64,000 nucleotides of DNA from CBDBDZ01 sp965204215. Lineage in GTDB: Bacteria > Pseudomonadota > Gammaproteobacteria > Pseudomonadales > GM7GCV1. Each line of letters opens with the position of its first letter. Position 1 is the stretch's first letter. The DNA is taken from positions 744,001 to 808,000 of the forward strand of contig CBDBDZ010000014.1 in the NCBI GenBank assembly GCA_965204215.1, written 5' to 3'. Under the pieces are notes generated by a model. The model searched no databases. It saw only the letters and a program-made list of their open reading frames with translations, and was not told the origin of the DNA. Shown here in pieces: positions 1 to 8,513 of the stretch. The translations under genes were made by a program, and so were the position numbers.

Positions 1-881
1 CCTACGCCATTCAACAACTGGCTGGGGGTTATAGCGGCGATAAACCCTTGGTAGTATGCACAGCAACCGATGGCAACCATGGTCGTTCGGTAGCATGGGG
101 TGCGCAACAGTTAGATATTGAGTGTCATATTTTTATTCACGCTCATGTCAGCCAAACTCGCGCCGATATGATGGCAGAGCTGGGTGCTATTATTCATCGA
201 GTCGATGGCAATTACGATGATTCCATTGCTGAATGTATCGCTATAGCAAATACCAATCACTGGCATATTGTGTCCGATACATCCTGGGATAATTATACCG
301 AAGTACCACGCCAGGTCATGGCTGGTTACTCGGTTATGGCGCATGAAATTATTGAACAGCTACAAGGCGAAATTCCGACCCATATATTTATTCAAGCCGG
401 TTGTGGAGGAATGGCTGGAGGCATTATCGCCTATTTCTGGCAACAATGGCAGGAAAAGCTACCCACAATTATTATGGTCGAATCTGATATGTCAGACTGT
501 GTTTATCAGAGCCTGGTTGCCAATCAAATATTATTAATTGATATCGTCGATGAAACCATAATGGCGGGCTTGTCATGCGGTGAAGTTTCGCAATTGGCAT
601 GGCCTATTTTACAAAAAGGTGCCAGTCATGTTATCACTATTAATGACAATGGCGTTATACCAATGATGAAGTGGTTGGCAAAGCCCGAACAGCCTGGTGC
701 AGACAGACCCGGTATTGAAGCAGGAGAATGTTCAACATCAGGCTTAATTGCTCTTATGGCTATAAAGACTGATCCAGTGCTTGCACAAAAAATCGGCATC
801 AATCAAAACTCAACAGTGTTGGTATTAGGTACGGAAGGCGCAACCGACCCGGAATTTTACCGCACCAATGTTTTAGAGTAA
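1..881 (+). CDS. Diaminopropionate ammonia-lyase-like PLP enzyme (5' truncated by window edge)
   Basis: The reading frame is open from base 3, so the true start lies upstream; a TTG at 48 is internal. The visible part is a fold-type II PLP enzyme resembling diaminopropionate ammonia-lyase (DpaL/YgeX), which deaminates 2,3-diaminopropionate to pyruvate and ammonia. Family signatures: TATDGNHGR near the visible N-terminus, the glycine-rich PLP-phosphate loop GCGGMAGG, IMAGLSCGE, and GTEGATDPE at the C-terminus. The segment with the PLP lysine is lost off the edge. It sits 20 bp upstream of an M24 peptidase gene on the same strand, so the two are probably co-transcribed. A threonine-dehydratase-like EutB of ectoine degradation is a less likely alternative. 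Family is clear; exact substrate is inferred. Confidence 0.8.
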   Translation, partial: YAIQQLAGGYSGDKPLVVCTATDGNHGRSVAWGAQQLDIECHIFIHAHVSQTRADMMAELGAIIHRVDGNYDDSIAECIAIANTNHWHIVSDTSWDNYTEVPRQVMAGYSVMAHEIIEQLQGEIPTHIFIQAGCGGMAGGIIAYFWQQWQEKLPTIIMVESDMSDCVYQSLVANQILLIDIVDETIMAGLSCGEVSQLAWPILQKGASHVITINDNGVIPMMKWLAKPEQPGADRPGIEAGECSTSGLIALMAIKTDPVLAQKIGINQNSTVLVLGTEGATDPEFYRTNVLE

Positions 882-901
882 ATTGAGTAGAGAGCTTAAC
901 T

Positions 902-2077
902 ATGCAACTAGTACTGCCCCCAAAAGGCTTTCAAAAGGCTGAATACCAACAGCGCTTGACTCGCGCACAGCAAATGATGCAGCAACAGCAATTAGCTGGC
1001 GTTTTGCTGACAACCGAGCACGATATTCATTATTTTACTGGCTTTTATACCCAATTCTGGCAAAGTCCGACTCGTCCCTGGTATGTTGTACTGCCTGCAT
1101 CGGGCAAACCTATTGCTATTATTCCTGAAATTGGCGTTAACTGTATGCGCAATGGTTGGGTTGAAGATATACGTAGCTGGTCATCACCTCATGCCAAAGA
1201 CGATGGCGTGTCGCTGCTCATTGAAGTGCTTTCACAAGTCGCTAATCAATCAAAGCAGCACACCATAGGCATTAATCGAGGTAGAGAAACCTATATCCGT
1301 ATGTCTCTGAACGAATTAGAGCAAGTACAAGCCACATTACCCAATGCAAAATTTGGTGATGCAACAGCTATTATACGCAAATTGCGTATGGTTAAATCTC
1401 AGGCTGAAATTGCCAAACTATATTATGTAGCACAACAAGTGTCGGGTGTATTTGAACGTCTTCCCGAATTTATTAGCACAGGGATGAGTGATGAAGCTAT
1501 ATTCCGAGCTTTTAAAATTGAATGTTTACAAGCTGGTGTCGATGTCAGCTATCTGGTAGGAGCAACCGGACAAAACGGCTATAATGACATTATCTCGCCC
1601 CCTGGTGACAAGCAGTTACAAGCTGGTGATGTCTTGATATTAGATACAGGCTGCATCTACGATGGCTACTTTTGCGACTTTGACCGCAACTACGGTTTTG
1701 GTTCCATCGACTCTCATACACAACGCGCTTATGAAACGGTTTGGCAAGCTACAGAGGTCGGTTTGACAGTGGCTAAACCAGGCATTACCTGCAAAGACTT
1801 ATTTACTGCCATGCATGAAGTTCTGCAAAAAGGTGGCGCGCAAGGTGATAATGTCGGGCGTTATGGTCATGGCTTAGGGTTACAACTGACCGAACCGCCA
1901 TCGCATACGCATTGGGACACTACTATTTTAGAACCTGGTATGGTATTGACACTGGAACCTGGAATGGTTTATTCCGATAATAAAATGATGGTACATGAAG
2001 AAAATATTGTTATCACTGAAACGGGGGTTGAACTGTTGTCACGCCGAGCCCCATCAACCATACCTTGTGTCAAATAA
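902..2077 (+). CDS. M24 family metallopeptidase (Xaa-Pro dipeptidase/creatinase-like)
   Basis: A 391-aa protein with an N-terminal creatinase-like domain (about residues 15-150) and a C-terminal pita-bread M24 domain. The five metal ligands are visible: Asp in LILDTGC (~248), Asp in FCDFDRN (~259), His in RYGHGLG (~322), Glu in TLEPGM (~351) and Glu in MVHEEN (~364). The family hydrolyses Xaa-Pro dipeptides or related amide/amidine bonds in the cytoplasm; the substrate here is unknown. It follows the DpaL-like gene by 20 bp, suggesting joint catabolism of a non-standard amino acid or amide. Ectoine hydrolase (DoeA/EutD) is also M24, but remembered DoeA sequences match poorly outside the metal site, so that name is not given. 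Confidence 0.85.
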   Translation: MQLVLPPKGFQKAEYQQRLTRAQQMMQQQQLAGVLLTTEHDIHYFTGFYTQFWQSPTRPWYVVLPASGKPIAIIPEIGVNCMRNGWVEDIRSWSSPHAKDDGVSLLIEVLSQVANQSKQHTIGINRGRETYIRMSLNELEQVQATLPNAKFGDATAIIRKLRMVKSQAEIAKLYYVAQQVSGVFERLPEFISTGMSDEAIFRAFKIECLQAGVDVSYLVGATGQNGYNDIISPPGDKQLQAGDVLILDTGCIYDGYFCDFDRNYGFGSIDSHTQRAYETVWQATEVGLTVAKPGITCKDLFTAMHEVLQKGGAQGDNVGRYGHGLGLQLTEPPSHTHWDTTILEPGMVLTLEPGMVYSDNKMMVHEENIVITETGVELLSRRAPSTIPCVK

Positions 2078-2078
2078 T

Positions 2079-2093
2079 ACCAATCACAATGAG
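2079..2093. repeat. Short intergenic motif shared with 14650-14664
   Basis: Just after the peptidase stop, the motif TACCAATCACAAT occurs; its reverse complement ATTGTGATTGGTA is at about 14652-14664 beside a large inverted repeat. This could be the end of one dispersed element; only two copies are seen here. Confidence 0.35.
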
Positions 2094-2111
2094 AGCTTTG
2101 CATAACAAACA

Positions 2112-2141
2112 ACGTCATATTTTTAATAAAAAACATGACGT
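2112..2141. terminator. Hairpin between convergent genes (bidirectional terminator candidate)
   Basis: An almost perfect 30-bp inverted repeat with arms ACGTCAT and ATGACGT and an A/T-rich interior of T and A runs. It lies between the M24 peptidase (stop 2077) and the converging amine oxidase gene (stop 2159), the place expected for a terminator acting in both directions. Confidence 0.55.
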
Positions 2142-2158
2142 CATATCATTGGCTTTAG

Positions 2159-3958
2159 TTATTGCGTACTCTTAGCAAAAGGATGTGAATAATCATACAT
2201 ATGTGATGGTATGGAGTCTAATGGCGAGTCAGCAATTACTGACGCTCCAACATGAGCAGCAGCAGCACAAGCAGCATTTATGCCTGTAGTCAATGCACCT
2301 TCCAGCCACCCCCCAGCCCAGGACACGCTATCTCCAGCTAGAAAAACACCTTGATTTTGATTTTGAAATTGATAAAAAGCATCATGATTTGCTTGCTCTT
2401 GCCCAGGATAATTAAGCTTAAACGCGCCATAATGATCAATTTCGTTTTCCCAATCGATACATCTCATTTCCTCAGTTTGCTCTTCTAATAATCGAGCAAA
2501 AGTCGGGTTTATTTTTTGTATTGCCAATAAGAATTGCTGGTATCGTTTTTCGGGAGTTAATACTAATAATTTTGAAGAATCGTCTCCCCAAACATAACTA
2601 ATAAGTACTACACCTTTTCCGTAAGGGTTACGTTTTGATGGATCTGCTTTATCAATATCATAATCTAAACAATATAAACCTCTCATGAGTTCATCAGTTT
2701 GCATATTAGCTGGCAAATCTTGCCCAGTGCTATTATTCTCTTTATACCAAAACTTTGTTGTAGTAGACACAAATAGTTTAGAACTATTCATTAAGTGCAA
2801 ATTACGTATTGCTACTTTCGGTCCTTGTTGTAAGATTGAATCTGTTAAAGTTCCAGAACTTGTTGTCACTCCATCAACAGTCAATCCCATATATTCCATA
2901 GCTCTGGTTGTTGTGGCAACAATAACTGCATCAAACTTCGGAGCCACCTTAATTCCATTAACTACAACAAGCTCATATTGATCATTTTCTTTAATAATTT
3001 TGGCAATCCTTACTACCGTTTGATAATCCACATTTGGTTCGTCACGATCAAAGAACTGTGCAAAAGTATCAATACCTTCTTCTAAAAATTGTTGATTATC
3101 TTCCCAACCATTTGCAAATAGTCTAAGTATCTCTAAAAAATTCACAGCATATAAAGGACCAAATCCTCCAGAACCTACACCAAGAGCTCCAAACTTATTC
3201 ATATCTTCTTGAGTCCATGGCCGTTCTACAATAGCAGTATCCTGAGATAAAGCATAAACAGCAGTGTAGTAACTAAGATCTTTATAAGTGTTTATTATAG
3301 ACTGCCATGAATTTATAACATTTTGTTTATTATTTGCTGTTGGGTCAATTTGATAGATAGCCCAAAAATCAAATAATTTTGATGGATTGTTAATATTAGG
3401 CTTATTTACATTACCTAATATGTGGGTTAGCATGCTACCAAAGTCTCCACCAATACGCTGAAAATCTGCATTATTTGGAGCAGAACTGCCAGCAGGCCAA
3501 TTAATAACTTTATTCTCATATAACAAGGCAGTATCTACTTTTCCTGGATCTGGAAATTGACCAACAGGAGATAAACCAGCTTTCTTTAAATAATGAAATA
3601 AAGCTGCTGAAGTAGGAGGAAATCGCATACAGCCCATTTCAAATACTTTATTATTATAAGCTTCATCACTAATAAAAATAGAATCCATTCTGCCACCAAT
3701 CTTCCTCTTAGGCTCAAAGACAGTTACATAAACATTTTTTACTTTGGCAAGCTCATAGGCAGCGGCTAAACCAGCTGCTCCAGCTCCAATTATTACAATG
3801 TTTTTTCTAGTTTCTAGACCACTAGCTATAGCTCCTGCTGCGTCTGCTCGACTAAGGAAGTTACCATAATCAAACAATGTGTCTATCATGGATGTAGGTA
3901 CGAATTTTGCATTATCCTTACGGAAAATGCCTCTTGGTAATGATGAAATATAAGACAT
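2159..3958 (-). CDS. Flavin-containing amine oxidase, tryptophan 2-monooxygenase-like
   Basis: A 599-aa FAD-dependent amine/amino acid oxidase. Near the N-terminus is the dinucleotide-binding motif VIIGAGAAGLAAAYELA, then EPKRKIGGRMDS and GCMRFPPT, as in monoamine oxidases; the C-terminal FAD motif FLAGDSVSWAGGWLEGAL resembles tryptophan 2-monooxygenase and VioA-type enzymes. Likely reaction: oxidation of an aromatic L-amino acid to the imine or amide; substrate is inferred. An ATG at 3958 is chosen; an upstream in-frame TTG (4018) would add 20 low-complexity residues. Neither start has a convincing Shine-Dalgarno site. The gene is more AT-rich than its neighbours, with many AAT/ATT/TTA codons, consistent with acquisition. 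No signal peptide is seen. Confidence 0.8.
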   Translation of the reverse strand: MSYISSLPRGIFRKDNAKFVPTSMIDTLFDYGNFLSRADAAGAIASGLETRKNIVIIGAGAAGLAAAYELAKVKNVYVTVFEPKRKIGGRMDSIFISDEAYNNKVFEMGCMRFPPTSAALFHYLKKAGLSPVGQFPDPGKVDTALLYENKVINWPAGSSAPNNADFQRIGGDFGSMLTHILGNVNKPNINNPSKLFDFWAIYQIDPTANNKQNVINSWQSIINTYKDLSYYTAVYALSQDTAIVERPWTQEDMNKFGALGVGSGGFGPLYAVNFLEILRLFANGWEDNQQFLEEGIDTFAQFFDRDEPNVDYQTVVRIAKIIKENDQYELVVVNGIKVAPKFDAVIVATTTRAMEYMGLTVDGVTTSSGTLTDSILQQGPKVAIRNLHLMNSSKLFVSTTTKFWYKENNSTGQDLPANMQTDELMRGLYCLDYDIDKADPSKRNPYGKGVVLISYVWGDDSSKLLVLTPEKRYQQFLLAIQKINPTFARLLEEQTEEMRCIDWENEIDHYGAFKLNYPGQEQANHDAFYQFQNQNQGVFLAGDSVSWAGGWLEGALTTGINAACAAAAHVGASVIADSPLDSIPSHMYDYSHPFAKSTQ

Positions 3959-4130
3959 GATTTTTAAGTTATTTTTTAAGTTATTATTATCACGAATTAT
4001 TACTAAATTTCGTGCCAATTGCTTATTTAAATAAGTACTCTTTTTTATATTTTATAAGGCAGTATACATAAGTATCTTCTTGAGCGCAAATATATCATAC
4101 TAAGCAGACGTTATACAATGTTTACTTATT

Positions 4131-4153
4131 TTAAACCCAGATTATGCATTAGA
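4131..4153. repeat. Family B repeat terminus upstream of the 4159 gene
   Basis: The end sequence TTTTAAACCCAGATTATGCA (continuing into TTAGAA) matches the terminus of the full-length family B element at 31537-31719. It ends six bases before the ATG at 4159. Only the terminal ~23 bp are recognisable. Confidence 0.6.
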
Positions 4154-4158
4154 AACCT

Positions 4159-4953
4159 ATGAATGTTTTAAATTTTACAACTTCCAGCTGCAACCCTTGT
4201 TTAGGGTTGGTAGTGTTACAATCCGATTTAACCATTGAAGATGAGTTTCGGTTTTACTTTAACCAATCGGATGCCAGTATTTTGGTGAATCGCATACCGT
4301 TTGAAAATGCGGTAACCATAGATACCCTAAAAGCCATGCAACACCATCTACAAGCAACAATGGACTTATTCCCTATCGACATTACTTTTAATGCCGTAGG
4401 CTATGGATGCACTTCAGGAGCCTTGCATATTGGCAATAACACTATCAAAAACATTATTTCGTCCAGGCGCGATGTCAAGTATGTCTCCAACCCAATGCAA
4501 GCGGCGATTGAAGCTATGAAAACGATAAAAGCACAAAATATTGGCTACCTTTCTCCCTATTCCAAACAAGTGTCACAAACCATGATTGATGAATTCAATC
4601 GCAATAACTTTCACGTTAAACATGCCGCAACATTTAACGAACCTCTGGATAGAATTGTAGGTAATATATCGCCGCAATCCATCTATGATGGCGTGTTATT
4701 TTTAGCTGAAAGGGGTAATATTGATGCCATTTTTATCTCTTGTACTAACATGAAAACGGCATCTATCATCGCGAAAGCCGAGCATGAAACGGGTTTAAAA
4801 ATTGTATCCAGCAATCAAGCGTTGGCCTGGCATATGGCACAACTGGCTGGTATTACAATTAACATTGAAAAAGGTTCGCTATTCCAATTTCATCAGTCAC
4901 AACCACCTCCCCAATTTTTATATTCAGCTTCATCACCAAAAGTAGAAGTTTGA
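4159..4953 (+). CDS. Asp/Glu racemase superfamily protein (maleate isomerase/arylmalonate decarboxylase-like, EutA-like)
   Basis: A 264-aa cytoplasmic protein with the two cysteines expected of this cofactor-free superfamily: Cys in GYGCTSGALHIG (~residue 94) and Cys in FISCTNMKTASI (~196). The family includes maleate isomerase, arylmalonate decarboxylase, Asp/Glu racemases and EutA of ectoine utilisation. Nearby PLP lyase and M24 genes recall eut-type clusters, but the amine oxidase gene intervenes and ectoine signature genes are absent, so the pathway is not assigned. Its last 61 bp overlap the 3' end of the convergent esterase gene, an unusually long convergent overlap. The start follows the end of a family B repeat. 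Confidence 0.7.
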   Translation: MNVLNFTTSSCNPCLGLVVLQSDLTIEDEFRFYFNQSDASILVNRIPFENAVTIDTLKAMQHHLQATMDLFPIDITFNAVGYGCTSGALHIGNNTIKNIISSRRDVKYVSNPMQAAIEAMKTIKAQNIGYLSPYSKQVSQTMIDEFNRNNFHVKHAATFNEPLDRIVGNISPQSIYDGVLFLAERGNIDAIFISCTNMKTASIIAKAEHETGLKIVSSNQALAWHMAQLAGITINIEKGSLFQFHQSQPPPQFLYSASSPKVEV

Positions 4954-6719
4954 TAACTTTTTAAGAATAACCCTTTATACATTCGGCATTGTTCTTCCTG
5001 GGTAAAAATCGAGTCATTGGCTAGCTCTGTTTTAATTGCGCGGATAAAATCTGCGCTGGTTTCCATGCGGATACCCTTATCGGATTCGGAATCAAAAACC
5101 ATCATATTAGGGTTGTCATTTCTCCATTGTACCCACGGTTGATTAGGTAATGATGGGTTGCCAGTTCTGGCAAATTGCCCCCAATGTTCCATCATCGCTT
5201 TGGATAATGCAACGCGCTCGAACTCATTTTTATCACTGTATAATGGTTCTATAGCAACCCCTTTATTAAAGGTTCCAAATACAAAGGCTAATTCTACAGC
5301 ATGGGCTGCGCCAACTAATTGTTTGTAGTCAATTAACCACGATTGCGGTGCATCATCCCAATCAAATCGATAGGTATAAACTGGTTGATATGCACTTAAC
5401 ACTTTGGCGGGTTCATCCACTGTCAGGGCTTTCCACACTTTGGAAAAATAATAACTGACGCGATCGTAAAATTCTTGATTTTTTACACGCGGAATAGTAC
5501 CAAACCAATAGTTCACGAATTCTGGATTGCTAAGTAAAAACAATTTTTGTTCATCGCGATTGGCTCCCGTTACAATGGGAATTGGCGTATAGCTCGATGC
5601 ATCGGCAAACACATCCAATAGTGGTTTTGATGGTATAACAATTCCATCATTAAAATTTTGCAAGGCGCTGTACATTCCCATATCTAAGGATGCAATATGG
5701 CGCAACAAGCTCTTGCCAGGCAAACCGTATAAATAAGTGCCTAATTGCTCTGTGGAAAGTTGCTGAATATAGGCTTTTGCCTCTGCTCTGGATGAGATAT
5801 TCAAATTTGCATCATGCTGAATGATTCCAGCGATAATATCGTTGGAGCTTAATTTTGTCTCGGCATCATCATCTGAAAACCTTTCCGTTCTAGCCACTTT
5901 ATCTGTTCTAACCGAACCACTTTGAATAATAGCTTTGTGAAACAAGCCTTTTGCTATAGGAGAAGCAATAAGCGAATACACATTGCGTCCCCCTGCCGAC
6001 TCTCCAAAAATAGTCACATTATCAGCATTGCCACCAAAAGCATGGATATTGTTCTGAATCCATTTCAGCGCAGCAATATGGTCAAGGTTACCATAATTGC
6101 CTGAAGCATCCAAAGCATTTAACTGACTATCAATTAAAGGTCTGTATTGACGCAACGCTTCATGTCGAAACCAGCCAAGTAAACCCAATCGATAATTAGC
6201 GGCAACCAAAATGACATTTTGGCTGTCTGCCAGATTGTGACCGTAGTAATCGTTAATTGTTCCCCATGTATTACCGCCACCATGAATCCAAAACATGACT
6301 GGCAATTTGCTTTCAGATAGTTGACCCGCTGAAAGCTTTGGCGCCCAAATATTTAGATAAAGGCAGTCTTCCCCACCCACAACATCGCCTTGTTCACCAG
6401 CATCACCTGTAACATCACTCCACAGTTGTGTGCACTTTTGTGGCATTGTCAATGCTTTCAGGGTTCCTTGCCATGGCTGAGGAGGGCGGGGGGCTTTCCA
6501 GCGTAAATCACCTACAGGAGCCTGTGCAAAGGGAATGCCCAACCATGCGTGGGTGTTACCTTCATCGGCAAAGCCTACAACACTGCCTTGTGACAATTGA
6601 CGCAGGCTGTCTGGTTCTTCAGCAGGAGTAGGGTCAACACTGGCAGATTGTTCATTGTTAAGGTAAAAAATGAAACCAATAAGAACAATAGCCAAGACCA
6701 ATAAAAGTTTTTTGTTCAT
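4893..6719 (-). CDS. Type B carboxylesterase (alpha/beta hydrolase), membrane-anchored or exported
   Basis: A 608-aa carboxylesterase/lipase of the para-nitrobenzyl esterase family. Visible motifs: GIPFAQAPVGDLRW, EDCLYLNIW, oxyanion-hole IHGGGNTWG and the nucleophile elbow FGESAGG (Ser ~240). The N-terminus MNKKLLLVLAIVLIGFIFYL is a hydrophobic signal/anchor without a lipobox cysteine, so it probably acts in the periplasm or on the inner membrane. It hydrolyses carboxylic esters. It is the last gene of a minus-strand operon after an MFS transporter and a MaoC-like hydratase (gap of 7 bp), which suggests it releases an acid that is activated and oxidised. The 3' end overlaps the convergent gene by 61 bp. 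Confidence 0.88.
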   Translation of the reverse strand: MNKKLLLVLAIVLIGFIFYLNNEQSASVDPTPAEEPDSLRQLSQGSVVGFADEGNTHAWLGIPFAQAPVGDLRWKAPRPPQPWQGTLKALTMPQKCTQLWSDVTGDAGEQGDVVGGEDCLYLNIWAPKLSAGQLSESKLPVMFWIHGGGNTWGTINDYYGHNLADSQNVILVAANYRLGLLGWFRHEALRQYRPLIDSQLNALDASGNYGNLDHIAALKWIQNNIHAFGGNADNVTIFGESAGGRNVYSLIASPIAKGLFHKAIIQSGSVRTDKVARTERFSDDDAETKLSSNDIIAGIIQHDANLNISSRAEAKAYIQQLSTEQLGTYLYGLPGKSLLRHIASLDMGMYSALQNFNDGIVIPSKPLLDVFADASSYTPIPIVTGANRDEQKLFLLSNPEFVNYWFGTIPRVKNQEFYDRVSYYFSKVWKALTVDEPAKVLSAYQPVYTYRFDWDDAPQSWLIDYKQLVGAAHAVELAFVFGTFNKGVAIEPLYSDKNEFERVALSKAMMEHWGQFARTGNPSLPNQPWVQWRNDNPNMMVFDSESDKGIRMETSADFIRAIKTELANDSIFTQEEQCRMYKGLFLKSYQTSTFGDEAEYKNWGGGCD

Positions 6720-6726
6720 AACAAAC

Positions 6727-7188
6727 TTATTTAATCAGTTGAATGGTTTGCCAATGGGCAATTAACGCAGGTTTAACAGAGCCTTCTATTTCAATCGTAA
6801 TTTCTGCAGTCGATAAAAACTGCCCCATTTTCCGCTCCTTAATGTCTAACATTTTAGAAATACAACGTATACGGCTTCCCACTGGCACGGGCGCAAGAAA
6901 GCGTACTTTTTCAAAGCCATAATTAACGCCCATATAATGACCCTTGATAATTAGCCCACATTGATTGGCAAAAAACGACAACATTGAAAGGCTTAAAAAC
7001 CCGTGGGCAACTGTAGTTCCAAAAGGTGTATCTTTGGCTCGCTCAGTGTCCACATGAATGTATTGAGTGTCATAAGTACAGTGAGCAAATTCATTTATTT
7101 GTTCCTGAGTCACTTCAAACCAATCTGTTGGTTCAGCAACATAACCTATATAATTGGAAATATCTGCAGATTCTATAATTTTTGTCAT
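6727..7188 (-). CDS. MaoC-like (R)-hydratase
   Basis: A 153-aa single hot-dog domain protein of the MaoC/PhaJ type. The hydratase signature lies at residues ~35-65: an Asp in YIHVDTERAKDTPFG and His in VAHGFLSLSM, matching the catalytic D/H of (R)-specific enoyl-CoA hydratases. These hydrate trans-2-enoyl-CoA to (R)-3-hydroxyacyl-CoA. The ATG overlaps the stop of the upstream MFS gene (TAATG arrangement), so translation is coupled. It fits a beta-oxidation-like route with the divergently encoded acyl-CoA dehydrogenase pair. Confidence 0.85.
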   Translation of the reverse strand: MTKIIESADISNYIGYVAEPTDWFEVTQEQINEFAHCTYDTQYIHVDTERAKDTPFGTTVAHGFLSLSMLSFFANQCGLIIKGHYMGVNYGFEKVRFLAPVPVGSRIRCISKMLDIKERKMGQFLSTAEITIEIEGSVKPALIAHWQTIQLIK

Positions 7189-8456
7189 TATTTGTTATTA
7201 GTAGGTTGTAAGATATAGGTGGAAGCCTTATAAAAACTGATAACAGCACCCACGACTAACACATCTCCTATAATTAGTGATTTGGTAAGGGGTGAAGTAA
7301 CATTGTAATATTGAAACGTGTCGCTTAAAAGTCCTGTCATTAATGCCCCTAGCCCGAAGCCTATCATATTGCAAGCCAAAAGCAGAACCGCTGTCATTGA
7401 GCCTCTCAAACGCATTGGGGTTAAGTCTTGAACGGTTGAAAAAACGGGCCCATAAAATGCCATCAAACTGACAAAACCTGCGCTCATACCAATAAAAAAC
7501 AAAGGGGAGTCTGGAGCTGCATAACGATATGACAAAATAAATGGTATTAGCGCCAGCATAAAAATAGCTAAAAATTTAGCTCGTCCTCCTTTAAAGTGGC
7601 GTTGATACCAATCACTCAAAAAGCCGCCACAGAGAACGCCCAAAGTGCCAAATATAATAAATAAAACACCGTAAATGGTATTAATTTCCGCAGCATCAAA
7701 ACCGCGTTCGCGAACTAGCCAAAGAATAGTAAATTGACCTGCCCCCAGTGGAATATGTAAGAAAATTCCACCGATAATACAATACAGTAACACTGGTGTT
7801 TGGCGCAATATCTTCCACAATTCGGGAATTAATGCTTTTGTAGGTACAACGGGGGTACTGTCATTGGCTAGCGCTTCTTGCTGCCCTCTGGGGGTTTCTT
7901 TAATAAAGGCAATAAACATCGCTAATACAATTCCAATACCCCCTAACAGTAAAAAGCAATTACGCCAGCCTATTAATGGCCCTAGTATGCCAGAAGCAAT
8001 AAAGCTGCTTCCTGCACCCAATGGTACGCCTAAGTAATAAATACCTGACACTCGTCCACGCATACTGGCTGGAAACAGATCTGATAACAACGACATGGCA
8101 GAAGGTGTTAGAGTAGATTCTCCTACACCAACCATCAATCTCGCTATACCAATTTGTACGAAATTCTTTGCCATACCTGAATAAGCTGTTAACAGGCTCC
8201 ATAAAAACAAACCTGCTGCAATTAATTTACTACGGTTGTAGCGATCGGCTAAGGTTCCCATAAACAGTCCCATAATTGCATAGAAAAATACAAACATAAG
8301 ACCTACTAATAAACCAAACTGGCTATCAGTTAAGTTTAAATCGTTCACAATCTCGTTGCTGAAGCTACTCAACAATTGTCTGTCAACCAGATTGATGATA
8401 TTAAGCAATACCAACAGTGTTAAAAATGGATATCGAGATAATGTCATGAGCGCCAT
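7188..8456 (-). CDS. MFS transporter (spinster-like)
   Basis: A 422-aa integral membrane protein with twelve hydrophobic segments. The N-terminal half has DRQLLSSFSNEIVNDLNLTD and a GTLADRYNRSKLIA loop corresponding to the MFS motif between TM2 and TM3; a second loop GGFLSDWYQRHFKGG follows in the C-terminal half. The start is placed at the ATG at 8456 (MALMTLSRYPF), rather than 8510, which would overlap the divergent gene; 8447 is also possible. It is the first gene of the MFS-MaoC-esterase operon and probably imports the substrate degraded by the flanking enzymes. Substrate unknown. Confidence 0.85.
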   Translation of the reverse strand: MALMTLSRYPFLTLLVLLNIINLVDRQLLSSFSNEIVNDLNLTDSQFGLLVGLMFVFFYAIMGLFMGTLADRYNRSKLIAAGLFLWSLLTAYSGMAKNFVQIGIARLMVGVGESTLTPSAMSLLSDLFPASMRGRVSGIYYLGVPLGAGSSFIASGILGPLIGWRNCFLLLGGIGIVLAMFIAFIKETPRGQQEALANDSTPVVPTKALIPELWKILRQTPVLLYCIIGGIFLHIPLGAGQFTILWLVRERGFDAAEINTIYGVLFIIFGTLGVLCGGFLSDWYQRHFKGGRAKFLAIFMLALIPFILSYRYAAPDSPLFFIGMSAGFVSLMAFYGPVFSTVQDLTPMRLRGSMTAVLLLACNMIGFGLGALMTGLLSDTFQYYNVTSPLTKSLIIGDVLVVGAVISFYKASTYILQPTNNK

Positions 8457-8513
8457 TATACAAAACTTATGGTAGAATATTTTTTTATTCACTTGTATTT
8501 TGATAACCAACTA

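Noticed and set aside
902..2077. Naming the M24 peptidase ectoine hydrolase (doeA/eutD)
   Set aside because: Only the metal-binding family matches; the N-terminal domain and substrate loops do not resemble DoeA as remembered.
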